Source: Nocardioides insulae DSM 17944 (lineage in GTDB: Bacteria; Actinomycetota; Actinomycetes; Propionibacteriales; Nocardioidaceae). From it: a stretch of 64,000 bases of DNA. This document shows, piece after piece, positions 37,361-45,648 of this stretch. Both the position numbers and the translations under genes were made by a program. Where the stretch lies: the NCBI RefSeq assembly GCF_000422825.1, contig NZ_AUGU01000013.1, forward strand, positions 310,001-374,000, written 5' to 3'. The notes under the pieces were generated by a model that worked only from the letters and a program-made list of their open reading frames with translations, ran no database searches and was not told the origin of the DNA. Position 1 is the first letter of the stretch. Each line of letters begins with the position of its first letter.

Positions 37361-38545
37361 TCAGGCACGCTCGGCGAGCAGGCTCGCCGGCCGGACGGCT
37401 CCGTTGCCGAATCGGCGCACCGCCCGGTCCATGGCTCGGTCCGCTTCCGACCAACCGTGCTCCCGCTCGCCCAGCACCAGTTGACGCTGCACGCCTCCGC
37501 GCGGGAGCAGACCCTCCACGCGCACCCCTACAAGTCGAAGCCTGGCCCGCTGCAGCCCGAGTCCGTCGTAGAGGCGAAGGGCCGACCGGTAGATCTCCTG
37601 GGTGAGATCGGTGGCCTCGGAGAGGGTGCGCGAACGGGTCAGGGTGGTGAAGTCGGCGAAGCGGACCGTGATCGTCACCGTCCGCCCGGCCACACCCGCC
37701 ACCCGCATCCGCCCGGTGACCTTGGCGCTCAGGCGCAGCAACTCCCGTGCCACGGCCTCCCGGTCGTCCACGTCGCGTCCGAAGGTCTCTTGTGCCCCCA
37801 TCGACCGATCCGGCTCCCCGACGGCGACCCGAGGAGTCACCTCCCGCCGGTCCGCTCCCCAGGCGAGGTCGTGGAGGTGCCGGGCCTGCCCGGCACCGAG
37901 TGCCCGTGCCAGGATCCGTGTCGGGGTGTGGGCCAGATCGCCGACCGTGCGCAGTCCGAGCCGGTGGAGCGCCGACCGGGTCTTCTCCCCCACGCCGTAG
38001 AGCTCACCGACATCCAACGGATGCAGGAATCCGGTGATCTGCTCCGGTGGTACGACGAGCACTCCGTCCGGTTTCGCCCGCCGGCTGGCCAGCTTCGCCA
38101 CCGAGATCGACGCGGCCACCCCGACCGAGCAGGTGATCCCCTGCTCGTCGTGAACAGTGGCCCGCACCCAGTCGGCGATCTCCGCCGGCGAACCGAGCCG
38201 GCGGGTCGAACCGCGGACATCGAGGAACGCCTCGTCGACGCTCACCGCCTCCACCAGCGGGGTCACCCTGCGGAAGACCTCCATCACCGACCTGGAGACC
38301 TGCTCGACGGTGCTGAAGTCGGGACTGAGCACCACGGCCTGAGGGCAGAGCCGCCGGGCGCGGGTGCCCGGCATCGCCGAGTGGACCCCGTGGGCGCGGG
38401 CGGCGTAGTTGGCCGCCAGGACCACCCCGCGACTGCCCCCACCCACGATCACGGGCACATCGGCCAACTCGGGACGGTCCCTGGTGGCCACCGCGGCGTA
38501 GAAGGCGTCCATGTCCACGTGCAGGATCGGCGTGACCGGGCTCAT
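37361..38545 (-). CDS. dinB: DNA polymerase IV (Y family)
   Basis: Error-prone lesion-bypass polymerase. The 394 residues show the Y-family motifs HVDMDAFYAAVA, VVLAANYAARAHGVHSAMP, SVDEAFLDV, CSVGVAASISVAKLAS, the helix-hairpin-helix LRTVGDLA, and a little-finger domain. The C-terminus FGNGAVRPASLL is typical of actinobacterial DinB. ATG 38545 fits the family; upstream in-frame sequence is only translated tandem repeat. No strong ribosome-binding site is seen, so translation may rely on the upstream frame (see findings). Confidence 0.95.
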   Translation of the reverse strand: MSPVTPILHVDMDAFYAAVATRDRPELADVPVIVGGGSRGVVLAANYAARAHGVHSAMPGTRARRLCPQAVVLSPDFSTVEQVSRSVMEVFRRVTPLVEAVSVDEAFLDVRGSTRRLGSPAEIADWVRATVHDEQGITCSVGVAASISVAKLASRRAKPDGVLVVPPEQITGFLHPLDVGELYGVGEKTRSALHRLGLRTVGDLAHTPTRILARALGAGQARHLHDLAWGADRREVTPRVAVGEPDRSMGAQETFGRDVDDREAVARELLRLSAKVTGRMRVAGVAGRTVTITVRFADFTTLTRSRTLSEATDLTQEIYRSALRLYDGLGLQRARLRLVGVRVEGLLPRGGVQRQLVLGEREHGWSEADRAMDRAVRRFGNGAVRPASLLAERA

Positions 38546-38560
38546 GATGCGCCCCGATCG

Positions 38561-38737
38561 GCGACTCCGGGCTCGACGACTCCGGGCTCCGCGACTCCGG
38601 GCTCGGTGGCTCCGGACTCCGCGACTCCGGACTCCGCGACTCCGGACTCCGCGACTCCGGACTCGGTGGCTCCCCACTCCACGGGTAGCGACTCAGCGGG
38701 TAGCGACTCAGCGGGTAGCGACTCAGCGGGTAGCGAC
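38561..38737. repeat. 15-bp tandem repeats (minisatellite)
   Basis: Two arrays in tandem. 38561-38680 holds eight 15-bp units of GCGACTCCGGACTCC type. 38683-38737 holds three exact units GGGTAGCGACTCAGC plus ten bases of a fourth. The second array is built from the last codons and stop of the methyltransferase gene read from the other strand. Because 15 is a multiple of three, each frame keeps a fixed pentapeptide. Confidence 0.9.
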
Positions 38738-39460
38738 CAGGTGCAGCTGGGTCGCCAGGGGGAGGTAGTCGGGCCGCTGGGCCACCTCGTGCTCGAGGTC
38801 GACCAGGGCCGCGGCCGCCCCGGACTCGAGGTCGACCAGGGACCCGGGCACCAGGTCGGCGAAGACCCGGATGCCGTGCACCGAGACGACCTGGAACCCA
38901 GCCCCGCCGAGCAACTCCCGCCCCTCGGCAAGGGTGAACCGTCGACCGGCCCGCCCGGAGGCGGTGTCGTCGTCGAGGAGGGCCTTCGCCTGGCCGAAGT
39001 GGCCGGCCATCGCCCGCGCCACGACCGCGGCGTTGCGCTGGGCGACCAGGAGGCTGAGCGTGCCGCCGGGACGCAGCACCCGGGCGATCGCCCCCAGCGC
39101 GGCGGCTGGGTCATCGGCCAACTCCAGGACGCCGTGACAGAGCACCAGGTCGATGCCTGCCTCCGGCATGCTCTGGGCCAGGTCGGAGAGGTCGCCCTGT
39201 GTCGAGGCGACCTGGACCCCCTCCTCGCGGGCTCGACGCGCCAGCGAGGCGAGCGCGTCGGGGTTGGGGTCGACCACGGTGACCCGGTGCCCGAGACCGG
39301 CCACCCGGACGGCGAACCCGCCGGTGCCGCCGCCGATGTCGAGCACATCCAAGGCGGGAGCCGAGGTGTCGCCGTCTCCGAGGATCGGCCGCAGGGTCTC
39401 CCACACCACAGCGGTGCGGGCTGCTCCCCGACGCTCGCTGGGACGCTCGCTCGCTGACAT
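38723..39460 (-). CDS. SAM-dependent methyltransferase
   Basis: A 245-residue class I methyltransferase. Motif I is VLDIGGGTGGFAVRVAGLG, with motif II VDPNPDALASLARRA, motif III LVLCHGVLELADDP and LRPGGTLSLLVAQ. The substrate is not evident. ATG 39460 has TAGGCT 7 nt upstream. The last codons and stop (GTCGCTACCCGCTGA) are repeated downstream as a tandem array. Confidence 0.9.
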   Translation of the reverse strand: MSASERPSERRGAARTAVVWETLRPILGDGDTSAPALDVLDIGGGTGGFAVRVAGLGHRVTVVDPNPDALASLARRAREEGVQVASTQGDLSDLAQSMPEAGIDLVLCHGVLELADDPAAALGAIARVLRPGGTLSLLVAQRNAAVVARAMAGHFGQAKALLDDDTASGRAGRRFTLAEGRELLGGAGFQVVSVHGIRVFADLVPGSLVDLESGAAAALVDLEHEVAQRPDYLPLATQLHLVATR

Positions 39461-39467
39461 GCGCACC

Positions 39468-39473
39468 AGCCTA
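39468..39473 (-). promoter_or_regulatory. Probable -10 element of the methyltransferase gene
   Basis: TAGGCT on the minus strand ends 7 nt before ATG 39460, in the 52-bp gap after dnaE2; a leaderless start is likely. Confidence 0.5.
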
Positions 39474-39512
39474 GACGGCCCTGGGCGCACCACCCTCCCC
39501 GGACGCGCAGGC

Positions 39513-42500
39513 TCATCCCGGGCTCCCTGGTGAGCGGTGCCACAGCCGGCGAGCCACCTGACTCCCGACCTGCGCCCTGGTGTCCTCACCCGCCGGCCGG
39601 ATGTCGGCGTAGGGCGACATGGTGAACCCGCTGGAGTGCACCAGCACCCGGCGCTGCTCGGGTGCGTGGGTCTCCTTCTCCTCGACCTGGCGGGTCAACT
39701 GTGCCTGCACGGCTTCCAGACCGCGGGCCCGCCACAGGTCGTGCAGCGCCGACAGCTCCCAGCAACCGGTGGCACGCAACGACACACCGCGGGGCCCGGT
39801 GCGGCGCAACACCCCACGCACGACGAGCAGCCAGCTGTGGAAGACGGTGGCGGCGTAGGGGCCCTGGGCATCGTCGAAGAAGGTGGCATCGACCGGACCT
39901 GTCGCGTCATCGAGGGTCAGGAAGATCACCCGGCGCCCGGACCGGATCGGCGGGGTCTGGGTGGCGACCTTCACCCCGGCCACGAGCAGCGAGCTCCTGC
40001 TCCGACTCTGCAGCAGCTCGCTGCTGCGGGTCACGCCCAGTGCCGCGAAGAACGGAGCATAGGAGTCGAGCACATGCCGGCTCACGTCGAGGCCGAGGAT
40101 CTCCAGCTCTGCCCTGGTGCGCTCCACAGCGCTCAGCTCGGGCAGACCCGACACCTCGCCCTCGACCGGATCATCGCCCAGGTCGAGAGCCAGCTGCACC
40201 GATCGGACCGGTGCCGGCGGCTGGGTCGCCCGCGACTGGGCCGAGGCCTGCGCCCAGACCCCGGACTCGGCCAGGGCATGCCGCTCGGGACGGGCGGCCT
40301 CCCCGCGGAGCCGGGGGTCGGTGCTGTTGCGGGCGGCTGCTTCCTCGGCGTTGGTCACCGCCCTGCCCCGCTGGTCGGGGATGCGTCGTCGAGCCCCCAC
40401 CCCCCGGGTGATGCCGCGCCCCTGACCGGCGCGCTCGACCGCACGGGAGTGACGCTCGAGCTCGGAGACCTGGAGCAAGAGGTCGCGCCGGGTGACCCGG
40501 CCCCGACTGCTCACCTCGGAGTCACGAAGGACGTAGATCTCATCGAAGGCACCGGCCAGCACCAGCCGCTCCATGACCGGAGAGGAGACACGGGCGCGGT
40601 GCCAGCAGTCACTGAGCGAGGTGTAAGGACGAGCCGCCAGGATCCGCTGCACCTCGGCCTCGCTGATCCCCTTGACCTCGCTGAGTGCCACCCGGAGGGC
40701 GTACCCGTCCTCCGGGAGCAGTTCGACGAGGTACTCCCGGCCGCTGGCGTTGACATCGATCCCGAGGACGGCGATCCCGAACTGGCGGGCGTCATCGAGG
40801 ATGAGCCGCTTGGGGTACATCCCGGGGTCGTGGGTCAGCAGGCCGGCGAAGAAGTGCGCCGGCCAGTGCGTCTTGAGCCAGGCGGACTGGAAGGTGGGCA
40901 GAGCGAACGCGGCGGCGTGCGCCTGACAGAACCCGAAGGAGGCGAATGCCTCCAGCACCCGCCAGACCTCGTCGACGACGGCCGGGGAGTAACCACGGCG
41001 ACGCAGACGAGGGATGAACCACTCCTTGGTCGCTGCCATCCCTTCCACGTCGCCGAGGGCGCGACGGCGCTCGTCGGCCTCGGCGTAGCTGATGCCGGCG
41101 AGGTCGCCGATGATCTGGATCACCTGCTCGTGGAAGACCACCACTCCGTGGGTCGGCCGGAGCACCGGCCGCACGTCATCATGGAGATAGCGCGGCAGCC
41201 GCCACCCCTGCTTGGCCTCCAGATAGGGGGTCACCATGTCGCTCTTGACCGGCCCCGGCCGGAACAGCGAGATGTCGGTGACGATGTCGTCGAAGCTCTC
41301 GATGCCGGACTTGCCGACCAACTCCCGCTGCCCGGGAGACTCGATCTGGAACATCCCCAGGGTGCGCGCCGAGGAGATGAGCTCGTAGGTGGCGGGATCG
41401 TCGAGCGGCACCCGACTCTGGTCGTCGAGGTCGACCTGGACACCGTCGACCCGGCTGATCTCGGCGACCGCATGAGCCATCGCCGACTGCATCCGGATGC
41501 CGAGGACGTCGAGCTTGAGCAGGCCGAGGTCCTCCACGTCGTCCTTGTCGAACTGACTCATCGGGAAGCCTGCATAGGACGCCTCGACCGGGGTGCGGTC
41601 GAGCAGCGTGCGGTCGGAGAGGATCATCCCGCACGGATGGACCGCCACATGGCGAGGCAACCCGTCGAGTCGCTCCACCAGGTCGAGGAGCAGGTCGAGC
41701 CGGGCCTCACCCACCCCGCTGGCGCGGAGTTCGGGCAGCTCGCGCACCGCGAGCCGGGCGTCACGCGCCCGGATGTGCGGGAAGGCCTTCGCGATCGCGT
41801 CGATCTCCCCGGGCGGCATACCCAGGGCCGCGCCCACGTCACGGACCGCGTGCCGCACGCGGTAGGTGTCCATCATCGAGACGCAGACACAGCGCTCCCC
41901 TCCATACCGGTCGAGGATCTTCTCGTAGACCTCGGCACGACGGGCCGACTCCACGTCGAGGTCGATGTCGGGCAACGACGAACGACGGACGGTGAGGAAA
42001 CGCTCCATCATCAGCCCGTGCCGGATCGGGTCGACGCCGGAGACGCCGAGTAGGTAGTTGACCAGGCTGCCGGCCCCCGAACCCCTGGCCGCGCACCGCA
42101 CACCCATCTCCCGGATCAGGTCGGTCACGTCGCCGACGGTGAGGAAGTAGGAGGCATAGCCCAGGGTGCGGATCGTGGTGAGCTCGTCGTCGAGGCGCTT
42201 CCAGATCACCTGCCGGGGAGCACTGCCATAGCGTCGGCCGATCGCCCCCTCACAGCGACGGCGGAGCATCTCCTCGGCGCTCACTGCCTCCCCGCCCGGG
42301 CCACCGCCCCGGCTCGGTTCGAACTCCGGGAAGTGCACCTCCCCCAGGCCGAGATCCGCCGCGGGGTCGAGGGCGCACCGCTCCGCCGTCTCCCGGGTGT
42401 CGGCCAGCAGCCGCAGGGCCGACCCCTCGCCGGCGGCACGGGTGATCTCCTCGGCGATCTCGGCCATCTGCCGGCCCGACTTGAGGAACCCCTCCGCGTT

Positions 42501-43325
42501 GCCCCGGTCGAGGTGGCGTCGTTCGAGTGCCACCAGCCGGCGGGCCGCATCGAGGACGTCGACCACCGGCGCGTCGCGGCGGTCGGCGTAACGCACCGCG
42601 TTGGTCAGCACCGGGCTCACCCCGGCCTGCCGAGCCACGCCGAGCATCCGGGCGGCGTGCGCGGTGCTGCCCGGCCCCCAGCTGCCACCCTGGGCCGGCA
42701 GCCGATGGGAGACCAGCTCGAGGCACAGCTGCGCGGAGGGCACCAGCTCCCGCCAGGGCGCGAGCGCTGCCAGCGCCTGGTCGCCGCGGTGGCGGGTGAC
42801 GGCCTCACCCACCTCCGAGGCCGGACCGAGCAGCACCCGGAGGTCACCGGCGGCGAGGGCCTCCCCGGCGGTCTCGGCGAGGAGGTCGAGGTCGAGCACC
42901 GGCGCGCCCCGCTCCCCGGCCAGATGGGTCGCGGAGACCAGCCGACACAGTGCCGCCCAGCCCGCCTGACCGCCCCGCCCGTCGGTGGCGGCCAGCAGGG
43001 TCACCCGCGGCAACCGGGGATCCCGGAAGCGGCCGCCGCGCACCGGGGTGCGCGAGGAGGGACGAGCCCGATCCGCACCCGGCCCGGCGGAGGGGAGGGT
43101 GGGGCGATAGCCGAGCTCGACACCGAGCACCGGGGCGATCCCTGCCCGCAGACAGGCCTTGGCGAACTTGACCGCGCCGTAGACACCGTCACGGTCGGTG
43201 AGCGCCAGCAGATCCATCTCCTGCTCGGCCGCGCGCTCCACCAGTGTCTCGGGATGGTTGGCGCCGTACTGCAGGGAGTAACCGGAGGCGACATGGAGGT
43301 GGGGGAAGACGCCCGGCATCCTCAT
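39513..43325 (-). CDS. dnaE2: Error-prone DNA polymerase DnaE2
   Basis: Second C-family polymerase, 1270 residues, for mutagenic repair. The palm has CAARGSGAGS and PDIDLDVESARR; fingers FGFCQAHAAAFALPTF; OB fold VAGVKVATQTPP near the end. The PHP start is HLHVASGYSLQYG, so one metal-binding His of the DnaE1 motif is replaced. A Pro/Arg-rich stretch (about 1020-1090) is longer than usual. ATG 43325 overlaps the HEPN gene stop in an ATGA. The operon lies behind a LexA box. Confidence 0.96.
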   Translation of the reverse strand: MRMPGVFPHLHVASGYSLQYGANHPETLVERAAEQEMDLLALTDRDGVYGAVKFAKACLRAGIAPVLGVELGYRPTLPSAGPGADRARPSSRTPVRGGRFRDPRLPRVTLLAATDGRGGQAGWAALCRLVSATHLAGERGAPVLDLDLLAETAGEALAAGDLRVLLGPASEVGEAVTRHRGDQALAALAPWRELVPSAQLCLELVSHRLPAQGGSWGPGSTAHAARMLGVARQAGVSPVLTNAVRYADRRDAPVVDVLDAARRLVALERRHLDRGNAEGFLKSGRQMAEIAEEITRAAGEGSALRLLADTRETAERCALDPAADLGLGEVHFPEFEPSRGGGPGGEAVSAEEMLRRRCEGAIGRRYGSAPRQVIWKRLDDELTTIRTLGYASYFLTVGDVTDLIREMGVRCAARGSGAGSLVNYLLGVSGVDPIRHGLMMERFLTVRRSSLPDIDLDVESARRAEVYEKILDRYGGERCVCVSMMDTYRVRHAVRDVGAALGMPPGEIDAIAKAFPHIRARDARLAVRELPELRASGVGEARLDLLLDLVERLDGLPRHVAVHPCGMILSDRTLLDRTPVEASYAGFPMSQFDKDDVEDLGLLKLDVLGIRMQSAMAHAVAEISRVDGVQVDLDDQSRVPLDDPATYELISSARTLGMFQIESPGQRELVGKSGIESFDDIVTDISLFRPGPVKSDMVTPYLEAKQGWRLPRYLHDDVRPVLRPTHGVVVFHEQVIQIIGDLAGISYAEADERRRALGDVEGMAATKEWFIPRLRRRGYSPAVVDEVWRVLEAFASFGFCQAHAAAFALPTFQSAWLKTHWPAHFFAGLLTHDPGMYPKRLILDDARQFGIAVLGIDVNASGREYLVELLPEDGYALRVALSEVKGISEAEVQRILAARPYTSLSDCWHRARVSSPVMERLVLAGAFDEIYVLRDSEVSSRGRVTRRDLLLQVSELERHSRAVERAGQGRGITRGVGARRRIPDQRGRAVTNAEEAAARNSTDPRLRGEAARPERHALAESGVWAQASAQSRATQPPAPVRSVQLALDLGDDPVEGEVSGLPELSAVERTRAELEILGLDVSRHVLDSYAPFFAALGVTRSSELLQSRSRSSLLVAGVKVATQTPPIRSGRRVIFLTLDDATGPVDATFFDDAQGPYAATVFHSWLLVVRGVLRRTGPRGVSLRATGCWELSALHDLWRARGLEAVQAQLTRQVEEKETHAPEQRRVLVHSSGFTMSPYADIRPAGEDTRAQVGSQVARRLWHRSPGSPG

Positions 43326-43774
43326 CCCACCCGACGGATCGTGGCCGTCGAGGCATGCGGCAGGAGCCCCAACGCACTCTCCACCACGGCCAGGAAGCGG
43401 TCTGCGTCGCGGATGAGGTCGTCGGCCTCCCGCTCGCTCACGGCATGTCTCGAGCCGGCCTCCGCAGCCGCTCGCTTGGCCGCACCGGCCGCGAAGAAGG
43501 CGGCCCACTCCCCGAGCTCGGGGGCGACCTCGGTGAGCAGGACCCAGGCGTTTCGCTGCTGGGGTCGCCTGCCCGCGACAGGCCGCGCCCGGGCCGCCAA
43601 CAGCGCGGCCGCGGCCTGCAGGGCCGCCACGTGGGCACAGGCGTAACGGGTGGGCACCTCGGGGGTGCTGATCGCCTCGCTGAGCGACTCGGCCGCCCGG
43701 AGCAGATAGCTGTGGCTGGCGCCCGGGACAGGGGCCGGCACGGGAGCGGAGTACGGCGGAACCTTCGTCATCAC
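43322..43774 (-). CDS. SAV_6107-type HEPN domain protein
   Basis: A 150-residue all-helical protein. The family is known from actinobacteria as a neighbour of DUF6504 and dnaE2. Visible features are SYLLRAAESLSEA, TRYACAHVAALQAAAALLAARAR and WVLLTEVAPELGEWAAFFA, with a basic/acidic C-terminus. No classical HEPN RX4-6H nuclease motif is clear. GTG 43774 or ATG 43771 follow GAGGAGCGG. The gene overlaps dnaE2. Confidence 0.85.
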   Translation of the reverse strand: MMTKVPPYSAPVPAPVPGASHSYLLRAAESLSEAISTPEVPTRYACAHVAALQAAAALLAARARPVAGRRPQQRNAWVLLTEVAPELGEWAAFFAAGAAKRAAAEAGSRHAVSEREADDLIRDADRFLAVVESALGLLPHASTATIRRVG

Positions 43775-43783
43775 GACCGCTCC

Positions 43784-44119
43784 TCAGTCCGCGCAGCCGA
43801 CGAGCCGCCAGCTGCCCTCACGCTGATCGAGGCGGAGCTCGAAGACACCTGACCGGGCACGCCCGCCCCAGGCCTCCACCCGCCACACCTGGCACTCCTC
43901 GAGCAGGTCGCCGGCCGGCACGGCCGCCTCCTCCTCGACCAGGGAGTGCCCCAGCGCCGCCCGGGCCGGAGCGGAGCGCCACCAGGCCCCGGTCTCCACC
44001 CAGTGCGCGGTCACGGCACGCACCTGCCACAACCGCCCACGCCACAGGAACTGTGCCGGGGCCTCGATGCCCGCCACCTCTCCCCGCCGCACCTCCACGG
44101 GGTCGTCGTACCGCCTCAT
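43784..44119 (-). CDS. DUF6504 family protein
   Basis: A 111-residue protein with MRRYDDPVEVRRGEVAG, FLWRGRLWQVRAVTAHWVETGAWW and VWRVEAW, a small beta-rich domain found beside DinB and DnaE2 genes in actinobacteria. The ATG at 44119 has GGGAGG upstream. It is the first gene of the LexA-controlled operon; its molecular role is not known. Confidence 0.85.
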   Translation of the reverse strand: MRRYDDPVEVRRGEVAGIEAPAQFLWRGRLWQVRAVTAHWVETGAWWRSAPARAALGHSLVEEEAAVPAGDLLEECQVWRVEAWGGRARSGVFELRLDQREGSWRLVGCAD

Positions 44120-44201
44120 GGCCTGCCTCCCTGGCTCGTCGACCCCGTGGACCGGCCGTGCCGGAGACGGGGGTCGAGGTCGCCTCCAGCACCAGCCGGG
44201 T

Positions 44202-44217
44202 TCGAACATCTGTTCGA
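44202..44217 (-). promoter_or_regulatory. LexA (SOS) box
   Basis: TCGAACATCTGTTCGA is a perfect palindrome of the actinobacterial SOS form TCGAAC-N4-GTTCGA, 83 bp upstream of the DUF6504 ATG. It should make the DUF6504-HEPN-dnaE2 operon DNA-damage inducible. Confidence 0.85.
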
Positions 44218-44225
44218 ACACCTCT

Positions 44226-44256
44226 ACGGTACACCGGCCCGATCGGCCTCCGTCAA
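44226..44256 (-). promoter_or_regulatory. Putative promoter of the dnaE2 operon
   Basis: On the minus strand TTGACG (44256-44251) and TACCGT (44231-44226) are 19 bp apart, and the LexA box starts 8 bp after the -10, across the expected start site. The spacer is slightly long, so the -10 choice is uncertain. Confidence 0.45.
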
Positions 44257-44549
44257 GACCGGTCGGCCGGCCGTGGGGACAGGTGCGGACAGGCAGTCGA
44301 GGCCATGCGGGACAGGACCGGACCGGACGGCAACGGCACACGCGTGATGGGGTGCCGGACCTCGGACGGCGGAGCGGGTCCGCCTCGAGGAGGCAGATAC
44401 CGCACCCGAGGCGTCGGGACCCCCGTGCCACTCGAGCACAGGGCACGTCAGGGCGCACCGGAGCGCGCCCGACAGAGCAGAGCCACGCGGCCGACTCGAG
44501 TGGCCGATGCTGACGCAGGGGACTCACCCGAGGGTGAACGTCGGGAGAC

Positions 44550-45029
44550 TCAGACCGCTTCGGGGTCCGCGTGGATGTACCGGGTGGTGGCCGGGTGCCA
44601 CAAGAACACCAGGCACAGGACTCCCAGCGCGATGCACACCACCGTGCACCCGATGAACAGGGCCGGCGGCTGGATCATGATCGACCCGACCGCCGCGATC
44701 GCGGTGAATCCGAGCAGGAGGGTGATCCCGACCCGCGCCCATTCGAAACCGTTGCTCACGAAGATGGCCAGCAGCCACAGCAGGGCGGTCATCACCACCC
44801 ACATCACGATCGCCACCGGGACGATCTGCGGCGGCCGCACCGTGCCCTCCAGGACGGCGTCGAGACCCTGGGTCTCGAGCAGTTCGCGCACGTCCGGGTT
44901 GCCCTCGGCCCAGGAGCGGAGGAGGTCGTCGGTGCGCAGCATCATCAGGATCACCGTGACCCCAGCGACCGCGATCAAGGCGGTCAAGACGCGCAGCGAC
45001 AAGATCAGCGAGCGTGGTCGCTCGTCCAT
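44550..45029 (-). CDS. Predicted four-helix membrane protein
   Basis: A 159-residue protein with helices at about 10-28, 63-88, 95-118 and 122-145 and a soluble loop RTDDLLRSWAEGNPDVRELLETQ between the first two. The ATG at 45029 has GAAGGAG about 11 nt upstream. It is divergent from the second YbaK gene. I do not recognise the family. Confidence 0.7.
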   Translation of the reverse strand: MDERPRSLILSLRVLTALIAVAGVTVILMMLRTDDLLRSWAEGNPDVRELLETQGLDAVLEGTVRPPQIVPVAIVMWVVMTALLWLLAIFVSNGFEWARVGITLLLGFTAIAAVGSIMIQPPALFIGCTVVCIALGVLCLVFLWHPATTRYIHADPEAV

Positions 45030-45071
45030 GGGCGTTTCCACTCCTTCGTCCTCCACCAGCGTTCGAGCCAC

Positions 45072-45077
45072 TAGGGT
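45072..45077 (+). promoter_or_regulatory. Probable -10 element of the second YbaK gene
   Basis: TAGGGT ends 7 nt before the ATG at 45085 with no ribosome-binding site, as for other leaderless starts in this window. Confidence 0.55.
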
Positions 45078-45084
45078 CCGTGCC

Positions 45085-45609
45085 ATGGATCGTGTCACCG
45101 ACCCCTCCGGATCCGCCCTCGGCCCCGACCATCCTGCTCTTGTCCGCTTCCGCGAGGCACACGCACACCGCGGAGGCACCGGCCGGATCGTCATTCTGCC
45201 CGACAGCGTCCACACCGCCGCTCTCGCCGCCCAGGCGCTGGGCTGCGAGGTGGGCGCGATCGCCAACAGTCTGCTCTTCGCCGAGCACCGGTCCGCCGAC
45301 GACCAGCCGATACCGGTGCTCATCCTGACCTCCGGTGCCCACCGGGTCGACACCGGCGCGGTCGCCGCACGCCTCGGTGTGAGCAAACTCAAGCGCGCGA
45401 CGCCCGAGTTCGTCCGCGAGCACACCGGCCAGGTGATCGGCGGGGTCTCCCCCGTCGGGCATCCCGCACCGATCCCCACCTACCTCGACCCGTGGCTGGC
45501 CCGGCACCCGGAGATCTGGGCCGCGGCCGGACACCCCGCCGCGGTCTTCTCCACGACCTACGCCGAACTGCTGACCCTGACCGGCGCCACCGAACTGGAC
45601 GTGGAGTGA
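45085..45609 (+). CDS. YbaK-domain aminoacyl-tRNA deacylase (second copy)
   Basis: A 174-residue YbaK-domain protein, distinct from the one at 5570. It begins with a helix FREAHAHRG, then DSVHTAALAAQALGCEVGAIANSLLF, TSGAHRVDTGAVAARLG and GQVIGGVSPVGHP with the active-site glycine loop. This variant belongs to the group with an added N-terminal helix common in actinobacteria. The exact tRNA and amino acid are not predictable. Confidence 0.88.
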   Translation: MDRVTDPSGSALGPDHPALVRFREAHAHRGGTGRIVILPDSVHTAALAAQALGCEVGAIANSLLFAEHRSADDQPIPVLILTSGAHRVDTGAVAARLGVSKLKRATPEFVREHTGQVIGGVSPVGHPAPIPTYLDPWLARHPEIWAAAGHPAAVFSTTYAELLTLTGATELDVE

Positions 45610-45635
45610 GGCACCGACCGGTGGGGCCGCCACGG

Positions 45636-45641
45636 TAGGTT
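45636..45641 (+). promoter_or_regulatory. Probable -10 element of the FAD oxidoreductase gene
   Basis: TAGGTT ends 7 nt before GTG 45649; leaderless start predicted. Confidence 0.5.
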
Positions 45642-45648
45642 GCCGCCC

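Larger units (their letters stand above)
44120..44549. other. Promoter-containing spacer
   Basis: A 430-bp gap with the SOS promoter near 44202-44256. The remainder (44270-44520) shows no gene. A weak inverted repeat TCACCC-GA-GGGTGA (44524-44537) just after the stop of the membrane protein gene may act as its terminator. Confidence 0.45.

Noticed and set aside
36304-38737. Possible CRISPR arrays at the repeat tracts 36304-36451, 38561-38737 and 53249-53419
   Set aside because: The 15-bp and 27-bp arrays are contiguous with no unique spacers, the 59-bp repeat has only two copies, and no cas gene is present.
36647-39457. A 936-codon plus-strand open frame
   Set aside because: It runs antisense through DUF3040, dinB and the methyltransferase and includes translated tandem repeats; all three minus-strand genes are clear families.
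38542-39543. An independent 333-codon gene over the methyltransferase
   Set aside because: The upstream part is out of frame with a clear methyltransferase and has no family features; only its last part through the repeats is kept as a frameshift hypothesis.
39537-42053. An 838-codon plus-strand open frame
   Set aside because: It is the antisense of dnaE2, with no motif or plausible start signal.
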